From: Lepus europaeus
Taxonomy: Eukaryota; Chordata; Mammalia; Lagomorpha; Leporidae
Assembly (NCBI RefSeq): GCF_033115175.1
Contig: NC_084833.1
Span: 50,864,716 to 50,928,715 of the forward strand
Reading direction: 5' to 3'
Length of the DNA stretch: 64,000 nucleotides
The translations under genes and the position numbers were made by a program. Below, piece by piece: positions 1 to 14,323 of this stretch. The notes under the pieces are model-generated. The model did no database searches and was not told where the DNA came from. It was given only the letters and a program-made list of their open reading frames with translations. Positions within the stretch are counted from its first letter, which is position 1; each line of letters opens with the position of its first letter.

Positions 1-1030
1 TGAGATGTCATGGGCACGGATGCTGACTGAGGGGTCACCCAGGGTGTTGTAGGGGGCTGGGGAAGGCAGTGAGTGCAGAGGAGCCAAGGCCATGGGTCTG
101 GGGATCCGGAGGCCTCACCCTGTCCCTCCCATCAGTCTTGAGCTGGGCTGGTCCCCCTGTTGGGCCCCCCTCTCCTAGAGGAGAGCCTGTAAAGGGAGTT
201 GGTCCTGGTGCTATCTAGAATCTATGTCAGTGTGGACATGCCATGATGGGCTGCCTCAGGGGTGCATCAAACAAGCAGAGCAGTTTCCCAGAGTGTGGGC
301 AGCACAGCCTGCACGTATTATGTATACGAATGTCTTACGTGGCACAGAAGATGATTTCAAGTGGTTAGAGTCTGAACATTTTCTACTTTAATGGTTACGT
401 ATATTTAAACTACAGTGTATAAAGGGAAATAAACAAAAACACTCCAAGGAGTGAGATATATATATATATATATATAAATTTTCCCTTAGAAAATACTTTT
501 TCTTAGACTGTATTTAAAAAGATATTTGTTAATCAAAAGCACATGTGGCATATAGATGGCAAAGTTCGTGAGGATGGTAAGTGAGCAACTGACTCGAGCA
601 GTCGTCTCATCTCGGGGTTTAGTGAACACGCCATGTCTACTTAGTCCTGTCCTTTGTACTAATCTTTGCTGATACTGAGTACTGTGGAGCTAATCACGGT
701 CAAACCCAGAATGAAACTCAAAACCGAATCTCAGAAACTGTACTGACACGTTCACTGCCAACTATGAGCTCTGCTTTGCTTTGGATCTGATTTCTTTCCT
801 GCTTTTAAATTATTCCACTATATCTTCTGATGGAAGCTGTGGAAAGTTACAAGGTATCAGAATACACAAGTAACATTCAAAATCTGAGAATTATTAAGCC
901 CTAAAGCATACATCTGACCAATAGGAATAGACATTAGCTTAGTCCTTCATAATTTACAAAGTTGTTTTCACATATCCTGTTCTATCATTTTTTGTCTTCA
1001 TTGGTAAGACTCATTGGTAAGACTCTGCTG
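1..1030. other. Intergenic DNA without recognised features
   Basis: The first 200 bp are GC-moderate and the rest A+T-rich. The only structure is an (AT)n microsatellite at 456-477. No SINE, gene or coding frame is recognised. Confidence 0.6.
456..477. repeat. (AT)n microsatellite
   Basis: About eleven uninterrupted AT units. Confidence 0.95.
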
Positions 1031-1034
1031 GGAC

Positions 1035-1145
1035 GAATATTATTATTATTCCCGCAGATAGTGAAACTGAGGCACACAGGCGCAAGATGACCTGCTCATG
1101 GTCACACGGGTTGAACCGAGGTCCTCCCACTACCATTTCCACATT
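1035..1145 (-). mobile_element. MIR relic
   Basis: Reverse-oriented MIR core, recognisable by GTGAAACTGAGGCACACAG and TGGTCACACGGGTTGAACC, abutting the distal CpG island. Confidence 0.7.
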
Positions 1146-1189
1146 CCCTCCGTGTGGCAGTACTTCCTCTGCGGTTTTCGTCCTTGTTA

Positions 1190-1770
1190 AAGCTAACACT
1201 GACAGTCCCCCCGGGTTCTCGGGCCGGGAGGACTGAAGCCGGTGACGAATGCCCGGGGCTCCTGGGCACAGGCGCATGATCGCCGCCTGCCCCGATTAGC
1301 CTGGCGCTGGTCCCGGCCCGCGGTGCTCTCGGCAGCGGCACTCCACGGCGCGCTCTTGCATGCCCCGGCAGGCCGGCCGGCCCCGGGAAGGTGCGTGCAG
1401 AGCCGCTTCCGCCGGGCTGGCTCGGCTTGTCTCGGGCTCAAAGCTCCCTTCCTCCGCGAGCCCAGCCTCCGAGCGCCGTCTGGAGCGGCTGCGCGCTCCC
1501 GGCCCCAGCGCGCTCCGGCTCGGTGCCCTTGCAGGGTCACGTCCAGTGCGTCGTCGGCCGCCGGCACGGGCCCGGCTTGGGCGGGAGCTCCGCCCGGGAG
1601 CTGGCTGAACGCTGGCGCCCCTCCCGCGCGGCCGGTCCTCTGTCCCCCGGCCCTCGCTCCTTGCTGTTACCTGTGCACTTGGCTGTCAGGGGAGGGTTTA
1701 TACGACCAGCTTCTCCCAGAGTCCCCAAGCTCGCTGGCTGGGAGATGCTGGAGAGCGAGATAGCGCTTTC
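1190..1770. promoter_or_regulatory. Distal CpG island of unknown gene
   Basis: About 580 bp of GC-rich, CpG-dense, non-repetitive DNA, with many CGG/GCC/GCGC clusters at 1200-1670, lies between A+T-rich flanks some 23 kb upstream of RRAS2 exon 1. Several frames stay open through it (for example 173 codons from 1242), which is expected in GC-rich DNA, and none resembles a protein I know. It could be a promoter of a non-coding RNA, an alternative RRAS2 first exon or an orphan island. Confidence 0.7.
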
Positions 1771-2149
1771 CTAGGCGCTCAGACAGGCAGCGTGTTTTTT
1801 TTTTTTTTTCCTTCTTCTTTCTTTAAATGAAAAAAGAAAAAAAAAAGTGTAGGGGAAATTTAAAAAAACGAGAACAAAAACAACAGCTCCTCTCCACCCT
1901 TTTAATTATATATACAAGATATTCAAGGTAGAAAAACGTGAAAAAAGCAAAATAGTATAAAGGAAAAATGCAATATGTTCCTCCAATCATCCCTACGTCC
2001 CAACCCGAGAAGAACCAAAGATGACATGTTAGTATCTGTCCCTCATGGTTTTTTTTTGGTTTTGTTTGTTTTTTGCCTATTATAGTATCATCGCGTACCT
2101 TGTTCTTTGTACAAAAAGCTGAGCACATTATATTGTAGTTACTATTTTG

Positions 2150-2765
2150 TAGGGGTTTTTGTTGCATTTGTTTTACTTAATCATGAACATTTTCTGTACC
2201 AATCATATTCTCCTACAATATGATTATTAATTGTAGTACAGCATCGTATTATATGGCTAGATCATAATTTAAATAATACTCTATTTGACACTTAAATGGT
2301 TTTCATTCTTCTACAATGCTGTGGTATTTAATAACTTCAATTTTCATGCATTATCTCTGATTATATTTTTTTCTATCCATTTATTTGTGGCAGAGGGCCA
2401 CAGAGAGGTGGAGACAGAGAGAGAGAAAGAAATCGTCTATCTGCTGGTTCACTCCCCAAATGGCCACATTAGCCAGAGCTTGGCGGATCCGAAGCCAGGA
2501 GCAAGGAGCTTCTTCTGGGTCTCCCACTTGGGTGCAGGGGCTATCTTCTGCTTTCCCAGACCACAACAGAGAGCTGGATCGGAAGAGGAGCAGCTGGGAC
2601 TTGAACTGGTGCTCAAATGGGATGCCAGCACTGCAGGCGGTGGCTTTACCTGCTATGCCACAGCGTCGGTCCTCTGATTATATTCTTAAAATACATTCTT
2701 GGAAGTAGTATTCCTGGGTCAAACAGTAAGTACACACTTAAGGCTTTTACCCTAGGAGTTCCACA
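2150..2765 (-). mobile_element. L1M/HAL1-type LINE fragment, split by a CSINE
   Basis: Antisense LINE 3' region (TTTTACTTAATCATGAACATTTTC; ATGGCTAGATCATAATTTAAATA). It resumes after the SINE with TTCTTGGAAGTAGTATTCCTGGGTCAAA at about 2697. Confidence 0.6.
2368..2671 (-). mobile_element. CSINE, classical
   Basis: Complete reverse copy with TSD CTCTGATTATATT at 2355-2367 and 2672-2684. Confidence 0.92.
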
Positions 2766-3767
2766 GTGAGTTTAAAACATAATTGTTACTTAATGTAAAA
2801 GCAACATTAGAGCAGCAATAATGAATTTTTCAAAAGAAGTATTCACAAACTCCCTTCTCTAGCAAATCAATTGTTTTTATTTATTCCGAATCCTGTCCCT
2901 ATGGATAGAGAATTTTTATGTAGTTGTGTTTATAGCTCTATTAAGCTGATATGCTCCCAGAAATACATGCTCACACTGGCTGTAGGGTCCAGTTGCTGAA
3001 CCTTGCAGCCAAAAGCAGAGAGGCTCTTAGGAATTCAGTAAAGGGGACAGAAGTGCAGCTAGGCCTGTAGGACTGGGCCTAGAAAGTTGTTCTGGACCTA
3101 GGCAGCTGTTCAGAACTCCATCTAACGCTAACACTTTGACATTGACCTAAGTCGGCTGCTCTCTGTACTTTCACTTCATTCTGTGTCTGCCTCTTTCTTT
3201 CCGTGCATCCAGTGGCTTCCTCATGCTCTACTCTGCATCTCTTCACAGCCTCATGGTTTCTGGCTCCTTATAACGTATGTGGTCACAGCCCCTTGTGGCC
3301 CTTGCTTGATCACGTGATCTATGTACTCTGTAAGTATCCATCCTCATAGGACTTGCCTGATACTCTTGGTATTCCCCAATCCCACTTTCAATGGTTGAGA
3401 AACCTATTGGCCCCATTTCACCCCTGTTGGAGCAGAGTTTTGCATCAGAAGATGCTGGCTGTTTGAGATCAGTTCCACCTGGGCCAATCTGTTTCAGGAG
3501 GGCGAGGGGCCTAAAGGTGCAGAACATGATTGTTTAGAGCTGCTTTGCCCAGCAGGTGCTGTGGGTGATTCAGTTCCTCCAAAGGTGAGAGTGGCCATTG
3601 CAGGGAGCTGGGGTTTTACGTATAGTACAATAACATAGATATAATTATGTGTTTTAATTATTATTTCATAGTATATAAAGACTTCATAATTATCCAATTT
3701 AATACAGACATACTAGATCATCCAGTGGATAGACTGTAATTTATTTTTTCTTAAAAAACAATTTTGT
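2766..3767. other. Unassigned intergenic DNA
   Basis: About 1 kb with no SINE and no convincing coding frame. A GC-moderate part (3000-3610) may be an old degenerate repeat, but I cannot name it. Confidence 0.4.
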
Positions 3768-4105
3768 GGGGACCAGCACTGTGATGCAGCAGATTAACAC
3801 CCTGGCCTGAAGTGCCGGCATCACATATGGGCACCGGTTCTAGTCCCGGCTGCTCCACTTCTGATCTAGCTCTCTGCTATGGCCTGGGAAAGCAGTAGAA
3901 GATGGCTCAAGTCCTTGGGCCCCTGCACCCATGTGCAAGATCCAGAAGAAGCTCCTGGCTCCTGGCTCCTGGCTTCAAATCAGTGCAGCTCTGGCTATTG
4001 TGGCCCATTGGGGAGTGAACCATCGGATGGAAGACCTCTCTCTCTCTCTGCCTCTCCCCTCTCTGTGTAACTCTGACTTTCAAATAAATAAATCTTTAAA
4101 AAAAA
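3768..4105 (+). mobile_element. CSINE, classical
   Basis: Head GGGGACCAGCACTGTG, tail CAAATAAATAAATCTTTAAA. Confidence 0.92.
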
Positions 4106-4120
4106 TTTCATTTCCTCTGT

Positions 4121-4433
4121 CTTTTTTGGGGGGGGGGGCAGGCAGAGTTAGACAGTGAGAGAGAGCCAGAAAGGTCTTCCTTCTGTTGGTTCACCCCCCC
4201 AAATGGCTGCTATGGCTGTCGCGCTGCACCAATCCAAAGCCAGGAGCCAGGTGCTTCCTCCTGGTCTCTCATGCGGGTGCAGGGGCCCAAGCATTTGGGC
4301 CTTTCTCCACTGCCCTCCTGGGCCACAGCAGAGAGCTGTGAAAGAGGAGCAACCAGGACTAGAACCCGGCGCCCATATGAGATGCCGGCGCTGCAGGCGG
4401 AGGATTAACCAAGTGAGCCACGGTGTCAGTCCC
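4121..4433 (-). mobile_element. CSINE, B-type
   Basis: TSD CCTCTGTCTTTTT/CCTCTGGCTTTTT at 4114 and 4435. A G-run (4128-4138) interrupts the tail junction. Confidence 0.9.
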
Positions 4434-4445
4434 TCCTCTGGCTTT

Positions 4446-4757
4446 TTAAAAAAATTATTTATTTGAAAGGCAGAGTGACACAGAGAGAAAGAGGGGGGGG
4501 GGAGAGAGAGAGAGAGAGAGAGATCTTCTATCTATTCACTTGTTCACTCCCAAAGGCCCACAGCAGCCTGGGTTGGGCTAACCCAAAGCCAGGAGCCAGG
4601 AACTCCATCAGGTCTCCCACATGGGTGGCAGGGACCCTAGTATCATCTGCAGGAAGTTGACCTAGAAGTGGAGGCAAGACTAGATCCCAGGCCTTCTGAT
4701 AAGCAATGCAGGCATCCCAAGTAGCAGCTTAAGCCACTATGCCACAATGCCCACCCC
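4446..4757 (-). mobile_element. CSINE, older variant
   Basis: Diverged reverse copy containing a G-run followed by (GA)n at about 4491-4522. Confidence 0.85.
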
Positions 4758-4959
4758 AGATTGTAGTTTATGTAAGCAATCTCCTATAGCTAGACATTTA
4801 GATTTAGGCCCTTTAAAAAAAAATTCCGGTTTGGGAAATTCTGTAATAAACAACTTATCAATATAAATGTTTACTTCTTTTGGATTTTTGGCTTAGGGAT
4901 ATATTAAGTAATGCTTTTAGCTTCAAGGAACAGAAAACTTCTCTAGATGGCTTTCATAA

Positions 4960-5113
4960 TTTTTATTATTTATTTTTATTTGAAAAGCAGAGAGGCAGAC
5001 CTTGAGAGATCATCTATCCACTGGTTTACTCCCCAAATGCCTACAACAACTGGATCTGGGACAGCCTGAAGCCAGGAATAGTGTCTTAACCACTGTGCCG
5101 AATGCCTGCCCTG
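4960..5113 (-). mobile_element. CSINE, internally deleted
   Basis: Tail and middle are joined directly to the head (GTGTCTTAACCACTGTGCC), with about half the element missing. Confidence 0.75.
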
Positions 5114-5211
5114 ACTTCATTATTAAGGTAACTTATTAAATGCTCAATCTTAGTAATTTTAATTCAGAGTATTCTTCACAGGCACCTGCTATTGATTAAA
5201 AAACAAAACAA

Positions 5212-5410
5212 GGGTGAGAATTCGGGCAGCAGGTAAGACCCGGTTTGGGATATCCTAAGTTGGAATTCCAGCCCCTCTTCCAATCCAGCTTCCTGTAATG
5301 TGCACCATGGTGGGTGATGGTTGGAAGACTTGCATCCCTACCACCCACTTTGGAGACCTGGATCAAGTGCCAGGCTCCTGGCCATAGTCAGACAGGGTGT
5401 TGGCAACATG
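5212..5410 (+). mobile_element. CSINE, old and 3'-truncated
   Basis: Recognisable CCAATCCAGCTTCCTG and GGAGACCTGGATCAAG blocks. No A-rich tail. Confidence 0.6.
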
Positions 5411-5439
5411 GCTCCACATAGGCAGTCTTTGTCCTAAGC

Positions 5440-5572
5440 CAGTGTTTCCCTAACTTCAGAATGAATCAGGATCACCTGCAGGGCTTCTTAGACCACAGCC
5501 TGCTGGGTCCCAACCCAGAGTGTCTGATTCAGTAGGTCTTGAGTATTACCTGAGAAACAGCGTTTTTCTAAA
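5440..5572 (-). mobile_element. MER5A-like hAT (Charlie) relic
   Basis: Matches the reverse of the MER5A consensus through GATCACCTGCAGGGCTTC and GTCTGATTCAGTAGGTC. The right end is cut by the next SINE. Confidence 0.75.
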
Positions 5573-5577
5573 AAAGT

Positions 5578-5785
5578 TCTATTATTTATTTGAAAGGCAG
5601 AGTAAAACAGAGAGGCATGGAGAGTGAGAGAGTGAGAGCAAGAGACAGAGATCTTTCAACTACTGGGTCACTTCCCAGATGACTGTAACATCCAGGGCTG
5701 GGCCAGACTGCAGCCAGGAACCTGGAACTCTATCTGGGTCTCCCTACCACCCCAGCCCTGGAGCTGTCACCTGCTGCTCTTTAGG
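5578..5785 (-). mobile_element. CSINE, head missing
   Basis: Reverse copy ending in degenerate GGAGCTGTCACCTGCTGC sequence. Confidence 0.7.
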
Positions 5786-5789
5786 GTAT

Positions 5790-6150
5790 GCCCCTTACAT
5801 TATTTTATTTAAAATGTTTTGATTACCGTGTAATACTGTACATTTTTTATGAAGCACAGAGCAAAATTACAACACATTTTCACAGTGTAAGCCAATTAAA
5901 TCAGGCTACTAGCCTTTCCATTTCCTTATTTCTCCTTTCTGTTTGGAGCCTATCAGCTCCTCTCATCCAGTTCTTTACACAGAGTATAACATATTATTTT
6001 GAACTGTAGTCACCCCACTATGCTTTGGAACACTAGAACATTCTGCCTCTTTCTGATTGTGTTTGGTACCTGTTATCCAAACTCCCTTACCCTCCTTCCC
6101 TCACTCTTCCCAACCTCTAGTAATCACCTGTCAAAGTACAGATTGACCTG
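5790..6150 (-). mobile_element. L1M-type LINE 3' fragment
   Basis: Antisense of an old L1 3'UTR, by AATTAAATCAGGCTACTAGCC, TGAACTGTAGTCACC and CCTCTAGTAATCACC. Confidence 0.6.
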
Positions 6151-6188
6151 GAAGCCTATTTGGAAAAGCTCATGAAAATGGAATTATT

Positions 6189-6490
6189 GGGGGCCTTTGG
6201 TGTGGCCTAGTGAGTTAAGCCACCAACTGTGATGTCAGCATCCCCTGGTTCAAGTCCAAGCTGCTCCACTTCTAGCTCTCTGCTATGGCTTGGGAAAACA
6301 GCTGAAGATGGCCCAAGTACTTGGGCTCCTGCATCCATGAGAGAAGACCTGGAAGAAGCTCTGGGCTCCTGGTTTTGGCCTGGCCCAGCCCCAACCCTTG
6401 CAGTCATTTGGGGAGTGAACCAACCAACAGATGGAAGCTCTGACTCTCCCTCTCTCTGTAACTCTGTTTTTCAAATTTGGAAAGGAAGGA
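6189..6490 (+). mobile_element. CSINE, diverged
   Basis: Full-length but mutated. The tail is replaced by CAAATTTGGAAAGGAAGG. Confidence 0.85.
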
Positions 6491-6499
6491 AGAAAATGG

Positions 6500-7089
6500 A
6501 ATTGAGAGCTTAGAGCTTTATGTGGTCAGCACCCCTTGCTATCACACATTAATAGTTATTTCCTGCTTTTCAGCAGTCCATGTCCTGTTGCTATTAGTAA
6601 CCAAATCTTCAATCTGGGGGACTCTTCATGTGTGTGTGTAGATGCTGAAGATAGTTACCTTCTCCCATTAGGAAGCCAAAAACCTGGATTCTTCTCATCC
6701 ACCTCCTGATTCCTTGCAAAGCCTGGAGCGTGTGGTTTAGTTTCCATCAGTCATTCTTTTCTAGTCTTTGAATCACGAACATGTGACAATGTGGAGGTGA
6801 CTGGAGGTCATTTTCCTCTTAGCAGCAGGGTGACATGCACCTAACTGTTTCTGCTCTGTGACCTGTGGTGTGGTTCCAGCTGTCCTGCCTGTTTACACTC
6901 CCCGGTTCTTCAGCTTCCTATCGATTCTGGGAGCCTCTGTGCTTTCCCAGTACATTATCTTTTTGCTTGAGGTAGTTGGTGTTTGTTTTCCTTGCTTAGA
7001 GCCCCAAACCCTGGTTATTACATAGCCTTCATGGGACAATTCTTTAGCACTTTTAGAATTGCAAAGAGCATAGTTTAAAATCTGCTGCC
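6500..7089. other. Unassigned intergenic DNA
   Basis: Apparently unique sequence. Nothing recognised. Confidence 0.5.
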
Positions 7090-7620
7090 TTAGGATAAAT
7101 CCTTTGGAATGGAATTGAGGGACAAAGGTACAAATAGTTTAAAGTTTCTTGATAATTATTGCCAAATAGCATTCCAGAAGTCTTGTGTAAATTTACCTAA
7201 CCACGAACACTGGAAATTATCATTGTTTTAATTTTTCCCAGTGTAATAGTAGGAAAATGGTTCCTATTACTGTTTGAATTTGTACATGCTTAAAACTAAG
7301 CCATTAAACACTTCTTTATATTGGTTTATAGATACATTTCAATTTATGGAAGATGTCTATTCAAGCTTTAATTTTCTTTGTTATGATATGAACTTTATAT
7401 AATTTAGATATTCAATCTTTGAATGCTCACTGAAATTTTCCCTAGTCTGTTTTTCTCGTCTCTTTTTGTACAGAAATGTCACACTTTGGTATAGTACAAT
7501 CAGCTCTTTTCCTTTGTAATTTCTTCTTTTGCTCCAGTGCTTTAAACCTCACCACTCCTCCAAAGATCTGATAGTGAATTCAATTTCCTGCCAGTTTTTC
7601 TGCGATTTGACATTTATATA
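7090..7620 (-). mobile_element. L1M/HAL1-type LINE fragment
   Basis: Antisense LINE segment recognisable by ATTATTGCCAAATAGCATTCCAGAA and the following T-rich block. Confidence 0.5.
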
Positions 7621-8295
7621 TTTAACTTTTTAATCCATCTGAGATAGAGTTCTGTGTGTGGCATAAAAGTATGAGTTGCTATACTGGCTTTTAGAATCAA
7701 AGGGCCTTGTGAATAAGCCCGACCTCTGGGTTTTTGTTTTATTTTGCTTTGCTTTAGGTTTAGTAATGCAAAAGCTATTTTCCAGGGAGCCAGTGCTTGT
7801 GATTGAGAGAAATGGGAGCAAAATGGAGAAGGAACCTTAGACAATTGAGATGGAAACAATAAGAGGCAGAACAATTGGAACAGAGACAGAAAGCAGAGAT
7901 AGAGACTGAAACAGAAGCAAAGAGAAGTATCAAAGAGCTAGAAGCCTGGGGAGAGAAGCCAATCTGTAGCAGAATAAAGATCTCTCTGTCTTTTGTCTGT
8001 GTCTCTCGGCCTTTCACATAAATGAAAATAAATGTAAAAAATTAAAAATGAATAAGTGAGTCTTGAAATTTCTCCAAGTTGGCAGGAACCCCGCCCCCAC
8101 CCTACCCCACTTTTTGAACTGTGTACTATCTCACTGTGTCAGTAAACATTTACTTGAGCCATGCTCTATTAACAGACGTTTAAATTGAATCAGTCTCTGG
8201 CTATCACAAAAAAGTGCTTCAGTGAATCAGTAGCCTTATGCATGTTATTTTGCACATGTGTGCATATACTTGTTAAAGTAGCTATTAGAATTAGT

Positions 8296-8624
8296 GGGCT
8301 GGAGTTATGGTGCGGTGCGTTAAGCCACTGTTTGTGGTGCCAACATCCAGTATCAGAATGCTGGTTTGAGTCCTGGCTACTGCACTTTCAATCCAGCTCC
8401 CTGTTAATGCACCTAGGAAGGAAGCAGAAGATGGCCTGAGTACTTGGGCTCCTTCCAACCATGTGGGAGGCCTGGCTGGAGTCCCTGGCTCCTGGCTTTG
8501 GTCTGACTCAGCCCTGGCTGTTGCAGGCATTTGGAGAGTGAACCAAAAGATAAAAGAAATTCTCACTCTTTTTGTCTCTTTCTCTCACTCTGTCATTCTG
8601 CTTTTCAAATAAATCTTAAAAAAT
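8296..8624 (+). mobile_element. CSINE, old variant
   Basis: Carries the AACATCCAGTATCAGAATGC variant block in place of the CCCATATGGGCGCCGG core. Confidence 0.85.
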
Positions 8625-8675
8625 GGAAAGAGAATTGTTTTCACTGAAACACAGGCAGACAAAAAAATTGTTTTA

Positions 8676-8960
8676 AAGAAGATTTTAATTTATTTGAGAG
8701 GCAGAGTTAGAGAGAGAGATCCTCCATCCATTGGTTCACTCCCCAAATGACTGTCAATGGCCAGGGCTGAGCCAGGAGCTTTATCCCAGTCTCCTGTGTG
8801 GGTGCAGAGGTCCAAGCACTTGGGCCAACTTTGCTTTCCCAGGTGCATCAGCAGGGAGCTGGATTGAAAGTGGAGCAGCTGGAACTTGAACTGGTGTCCA
8901 TAAGGGATGCCAGCATTGCAGGTGGTAGCTTAACCTGGTGAACCACAACACTGGCCCCAC
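8676..8960 (-). mobile_element. CSINE
   Basis: Reverse copy, tail AGATTTTAATTTATTTGAGAGG, head end CCACAACACTGGCCCC. Confidence 0.88.
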
Positions 8961-9208
8961 CCCCAAATTTTTTTTAATAAAAAATTATATTTGTTAGGTC
9001 AAAGGACTCGTGAATTTATAATGTTGCTAGATATTGCTGTCTCACAAAGAGTGTTTACATCTTGACTGGAATTCATCCAGAAAACCATATCTCTGTGACA
9101 ATGGTTTCCCATGCATGTAGTATATTTGGGAGGTACAAGGGAACATTAGAAAGCTGGGGGCTGGGGGTAGCCATTCAGAGAAGCCAACCATTAAAGGAAT
9201 GTGTTATG

Positions 9209-9538
9209 GGGCTGGTGCTGTGGGTAGCAGGTTAAAAGCCATGACCTGTGGTGTTGGTATCCTATATGGGCACGGTGCTGGCATCCCATATGGGTGCCGG
9301 TTCAAGTACCAGCTGCTCCACTTTTGATCCAGCTCCCTGCTAATGGGAAAGCAGCAGAGGATGGCCCAAGTCCTTAGACCCCAGCACCCATGTAAGGGAC
9401 CAGGAAGAAGCTTTGGATTCCTGGCTTTGGCCTGGCCCAGCCATTTGGGGAGTGAACTAATGAATGGAAGATCTCTCCCCCCCACCCCGTATCTGTATCT
9501 GTGTAACTCTGCCTTTCAAATAAATCTTTAAAAAAATT
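9209..9538 (+). mobile_element. CSINE with internal duplication
   Basis: The 5' third contains a tandem duplication of the TATATGGGCACGG / CATATGGGTGCCGG core (9262-9301). Confidence 0.88.
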
Positions 9539-9599
9539 AAGCCTCTTCCCCCTTCAAAAAAAAGTAAAAAAAAAAAAAAGTGTTCAATAAATACTATGA

Positions 9600-9840
9600 A
9601 AAAAAAAAAAAAACCTGTTCCTCAGCTATTGAGACAAGGGCTGTTCAAATTCATCATATCTCAAAGTGTCAATTTCACTTCTATAGATTACCTTTTAGGT
9701 GCTCTATTAGTTACCCCAGATCAGGGAGAACATACGGTGTTTGTCCTTTTGGGACTGACTTGTTTCACTAAGTATAATATTTTCCAGTTGCACCCATTTT
9801 GTTGCTCTAATAGACTTTTAGTTCTTTTTTTAATTAACTT
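9600..9840 (-). mobile_element. L1 3'-region fragment related to the copy at 16742
   Basis: Its reverse complement aligns by eye with 16742-16870 across TATGTTCTCCCTGATCT, GAGCACCTAAAAGG and AGAAGTGAAATTGACACTTT, then runs further 5'. It is oriented opposite to that copy. Confidence 0.8.
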
Positions 9841-10185
9841 TTTATTAACTTCATCACCTTCTCATCCCACCTAAGGATTAGATGTTTTGGCTACTTCCAT
9901 TTTAAAACACTGAACAAAGGAGCTAAACACTACAGAAGTTTAGTGATCTGACCTAAACCATTTGTCCATAGTGGGAATGCCATTTGATCTTAAGGTTTTC
10001 TCTGAAATCCATGCAGTGACCTTCCTAGTGTATCAGACTGCCCTTTGACACAACTTTTATTTTCTAAAGGTAATGGAATAATTGACCTCCTTACTTCTTA
10101 ATCTGTGAAACTGAAGGGTTGCTTAGAACATCTGTTGTTTGTGCCTCCCAGCATTCATTTGCATTCCTATAGCTGTGTATTTTTT
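9841..10185. other. Unassigned intergenic DNA
   Basis: A+T-rich, no recognised element. Confidence 0.5.
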
Positions 10186-10189
10186 TTTT

Positions 10190-10511
10190 AGATTAAAAAA
10201 AAAACCATTTATTTATTTATTTGGAAGGCAGAGCCACGCAGAGGGAGAGAGAGAGGACTTCCATCCGATGGTTCACTCCCCAAATGGCCGCAGTGGCTGG
10301 AGCTGCGCCAATCTGAAGCCAGGAGCCAGGAGCTTCTTCCAGGTCTCCTACGTGGGTGCAGGAGCCCAAAGACTTGGGCCATCTTCCACTGCTTTCCCAG
10401 GCCATAGCAGAGAGCTGAATCAGGAAGTGGAGCAGCTGGGACTCAAACTGGTGCCCATATGGTATGGCAGCACTGCAGGCAGTGGCTTTACCTGCTTTAC
10501 TACACCACAGC
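10190..10511 (-). mobile_element. CSINE, head lost
   Basis: Classical reverse copy that ends at ACACCACAGCAG and runs straight into the next SINE. Confidence 0.88.
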
Positions 10512-10778
10512 AGAAAGAGAGGAGAGACAGAGAGAGAGGGCTATCTTTCGTCTGCTGGTTCACTCCGCAAATGGCTGCCACCACTGGGGTTGGGCCAGGC
10601 TGAAGCTAGGAGCCAGGAGCTTCTTCTAGGTCTCCCATATGGGTGCAGGGGTCTTAGGACTTGGGCCATCTTCTGCTGCTTTTCCAGGTGCAATAGCAGG
10701 GAGCTGGGACTTGAACCAGTGCCCTTATGGGATGCTGGCACTGCAGATGGCAGCTTAACCCGCTGTACCTCAGCTCCA
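10512..10778 (-). mobile_element. CSINE, tail lost
   Basis: Reverse copy beginning at the (GA)-rich zone without its A-rich tail. It is fused tail-to-head with the preceding SINE, so the junction may be a recombination between two copies. Confidence 0.88.
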
Positions 10779-11063
10779 GTGCCAATAGCCCTGTCTTGTG
10801 GCTCTATCCTGGCCCATTTTCAGCCCAAAGAGCCCACCTCCATCTCCAGGTACCTCTGGAGGTATTCATGGAAACTTTAGTAAGCCTGGCCAATAGGAAC
10901 AGCACAACAGTTATGGATTCAGGGTATGTGGTCCAACTCTGGTCAGTTCAAGTGAGACTCAGTTCCAGGTCTTGCTTTTGTTTACTTGTTTGTTGCTTTT
11001 GAATGGTATGAGAGGGGACAACTGGCATAGAGCCCCTTCCTTTGCTGCAGAAACTGTCTAGGG

Positions 11064-11203
11064 CAGCAGCTCTCCACCTGTGGCCACAGAACACTAACTG
11101 GGAGTGCATTAGTGAGTCAGACATGCTGGGGTGGGGCCCAGCAATTTGTGTCTAACAGGCCCTCCAGGTGATCCTGATTCATTCTGAAGTTGGAGAAACA
11201 CTG
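11064..11203 (+). mobile_element. MER5A-like hAT relic
   Basis: GGGGTGGGGCCCAGCAATTTG and CCCTCCAGGTGATCCTGATTC, with related ends CAGCTCTCCACCTGTGG and GGAGAAACACTGG. Confidence 0.8.
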
Positions 11204-11403
11204 GTTTCAGGGAAAGACTGTAGGTGGAGCCACGTGGGCAAGCCAGGAGAACCCCATCAAAGATGACTACAACCGTACAGAACCCACAGGGCTGAGAGAT
11301 CCGGGAGGGGAAGATGCACTGGGGGCTCTGAGCCTGGTCATGCTGGAACTCACATTGACCACTGCATAATTTAGTCACACAAATGAGTCATTCTCGTGCT
11401 CTC

Positions 11404-13990
<2,587 letters not shown>

Positions 13991-14013
13991 TATCTTTTTA
14001 AAATATATTGGAA

Positions 14014-14314
14014 GGGCCGGTGCTGTGGCATAGCGGTGCTGGCATCCCACATGCATGGCGGTTTGGGTCCTGGCTGCTCCACTTCTGATCAGCTCTCTGC
14101 TGTGGCCTACAAAAGCAGTAGAAGATGGGCCTAGTCTTTGGGCCCCTGCACCCATGTGGGAGACATGGAAGAAGCTCCTGGCTTTGGACTGGCGCAGTTC
14201 TGGCCGTTGTAGCCATTTGGGATGTGAATTAGTGGATGGAAGACCACTCTCTTTCTGTCTCTGCCTCTCTATAACTCTGCCTTTCAAATAAATAAATAAA
14301 TATTTTAAAAAATA
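14014..14314 (+). mobile_element. CSINE, short 5' deletion
   Basis: Lacks the GGGTTAAGCC block. The tail hosts the next SINE. Confidence 0.9.
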
Positions 14315-14323
14315 AGTACAATA

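Larger units (their letters stand above)
8140..9130 (-). mobile_element. L1M/HAL1-type LINE fragment, split by two CSINEs
   Basis: Antisense LINE (TTGCACATGTGTGCATATACTTG) is interrupted at 8296 and 8676. It resumes at about 8990 with TGTTAGGTCAAAGGACTCGTG and TTGCTAGATATTGCTG. Confidence 0.6.

Noticed and set aside
1242-1763. 173-codon frame in the distal CpG island
   Set aside because: Three overlapping frames are open there, composition is GC-driven, and no domain is recognisable.
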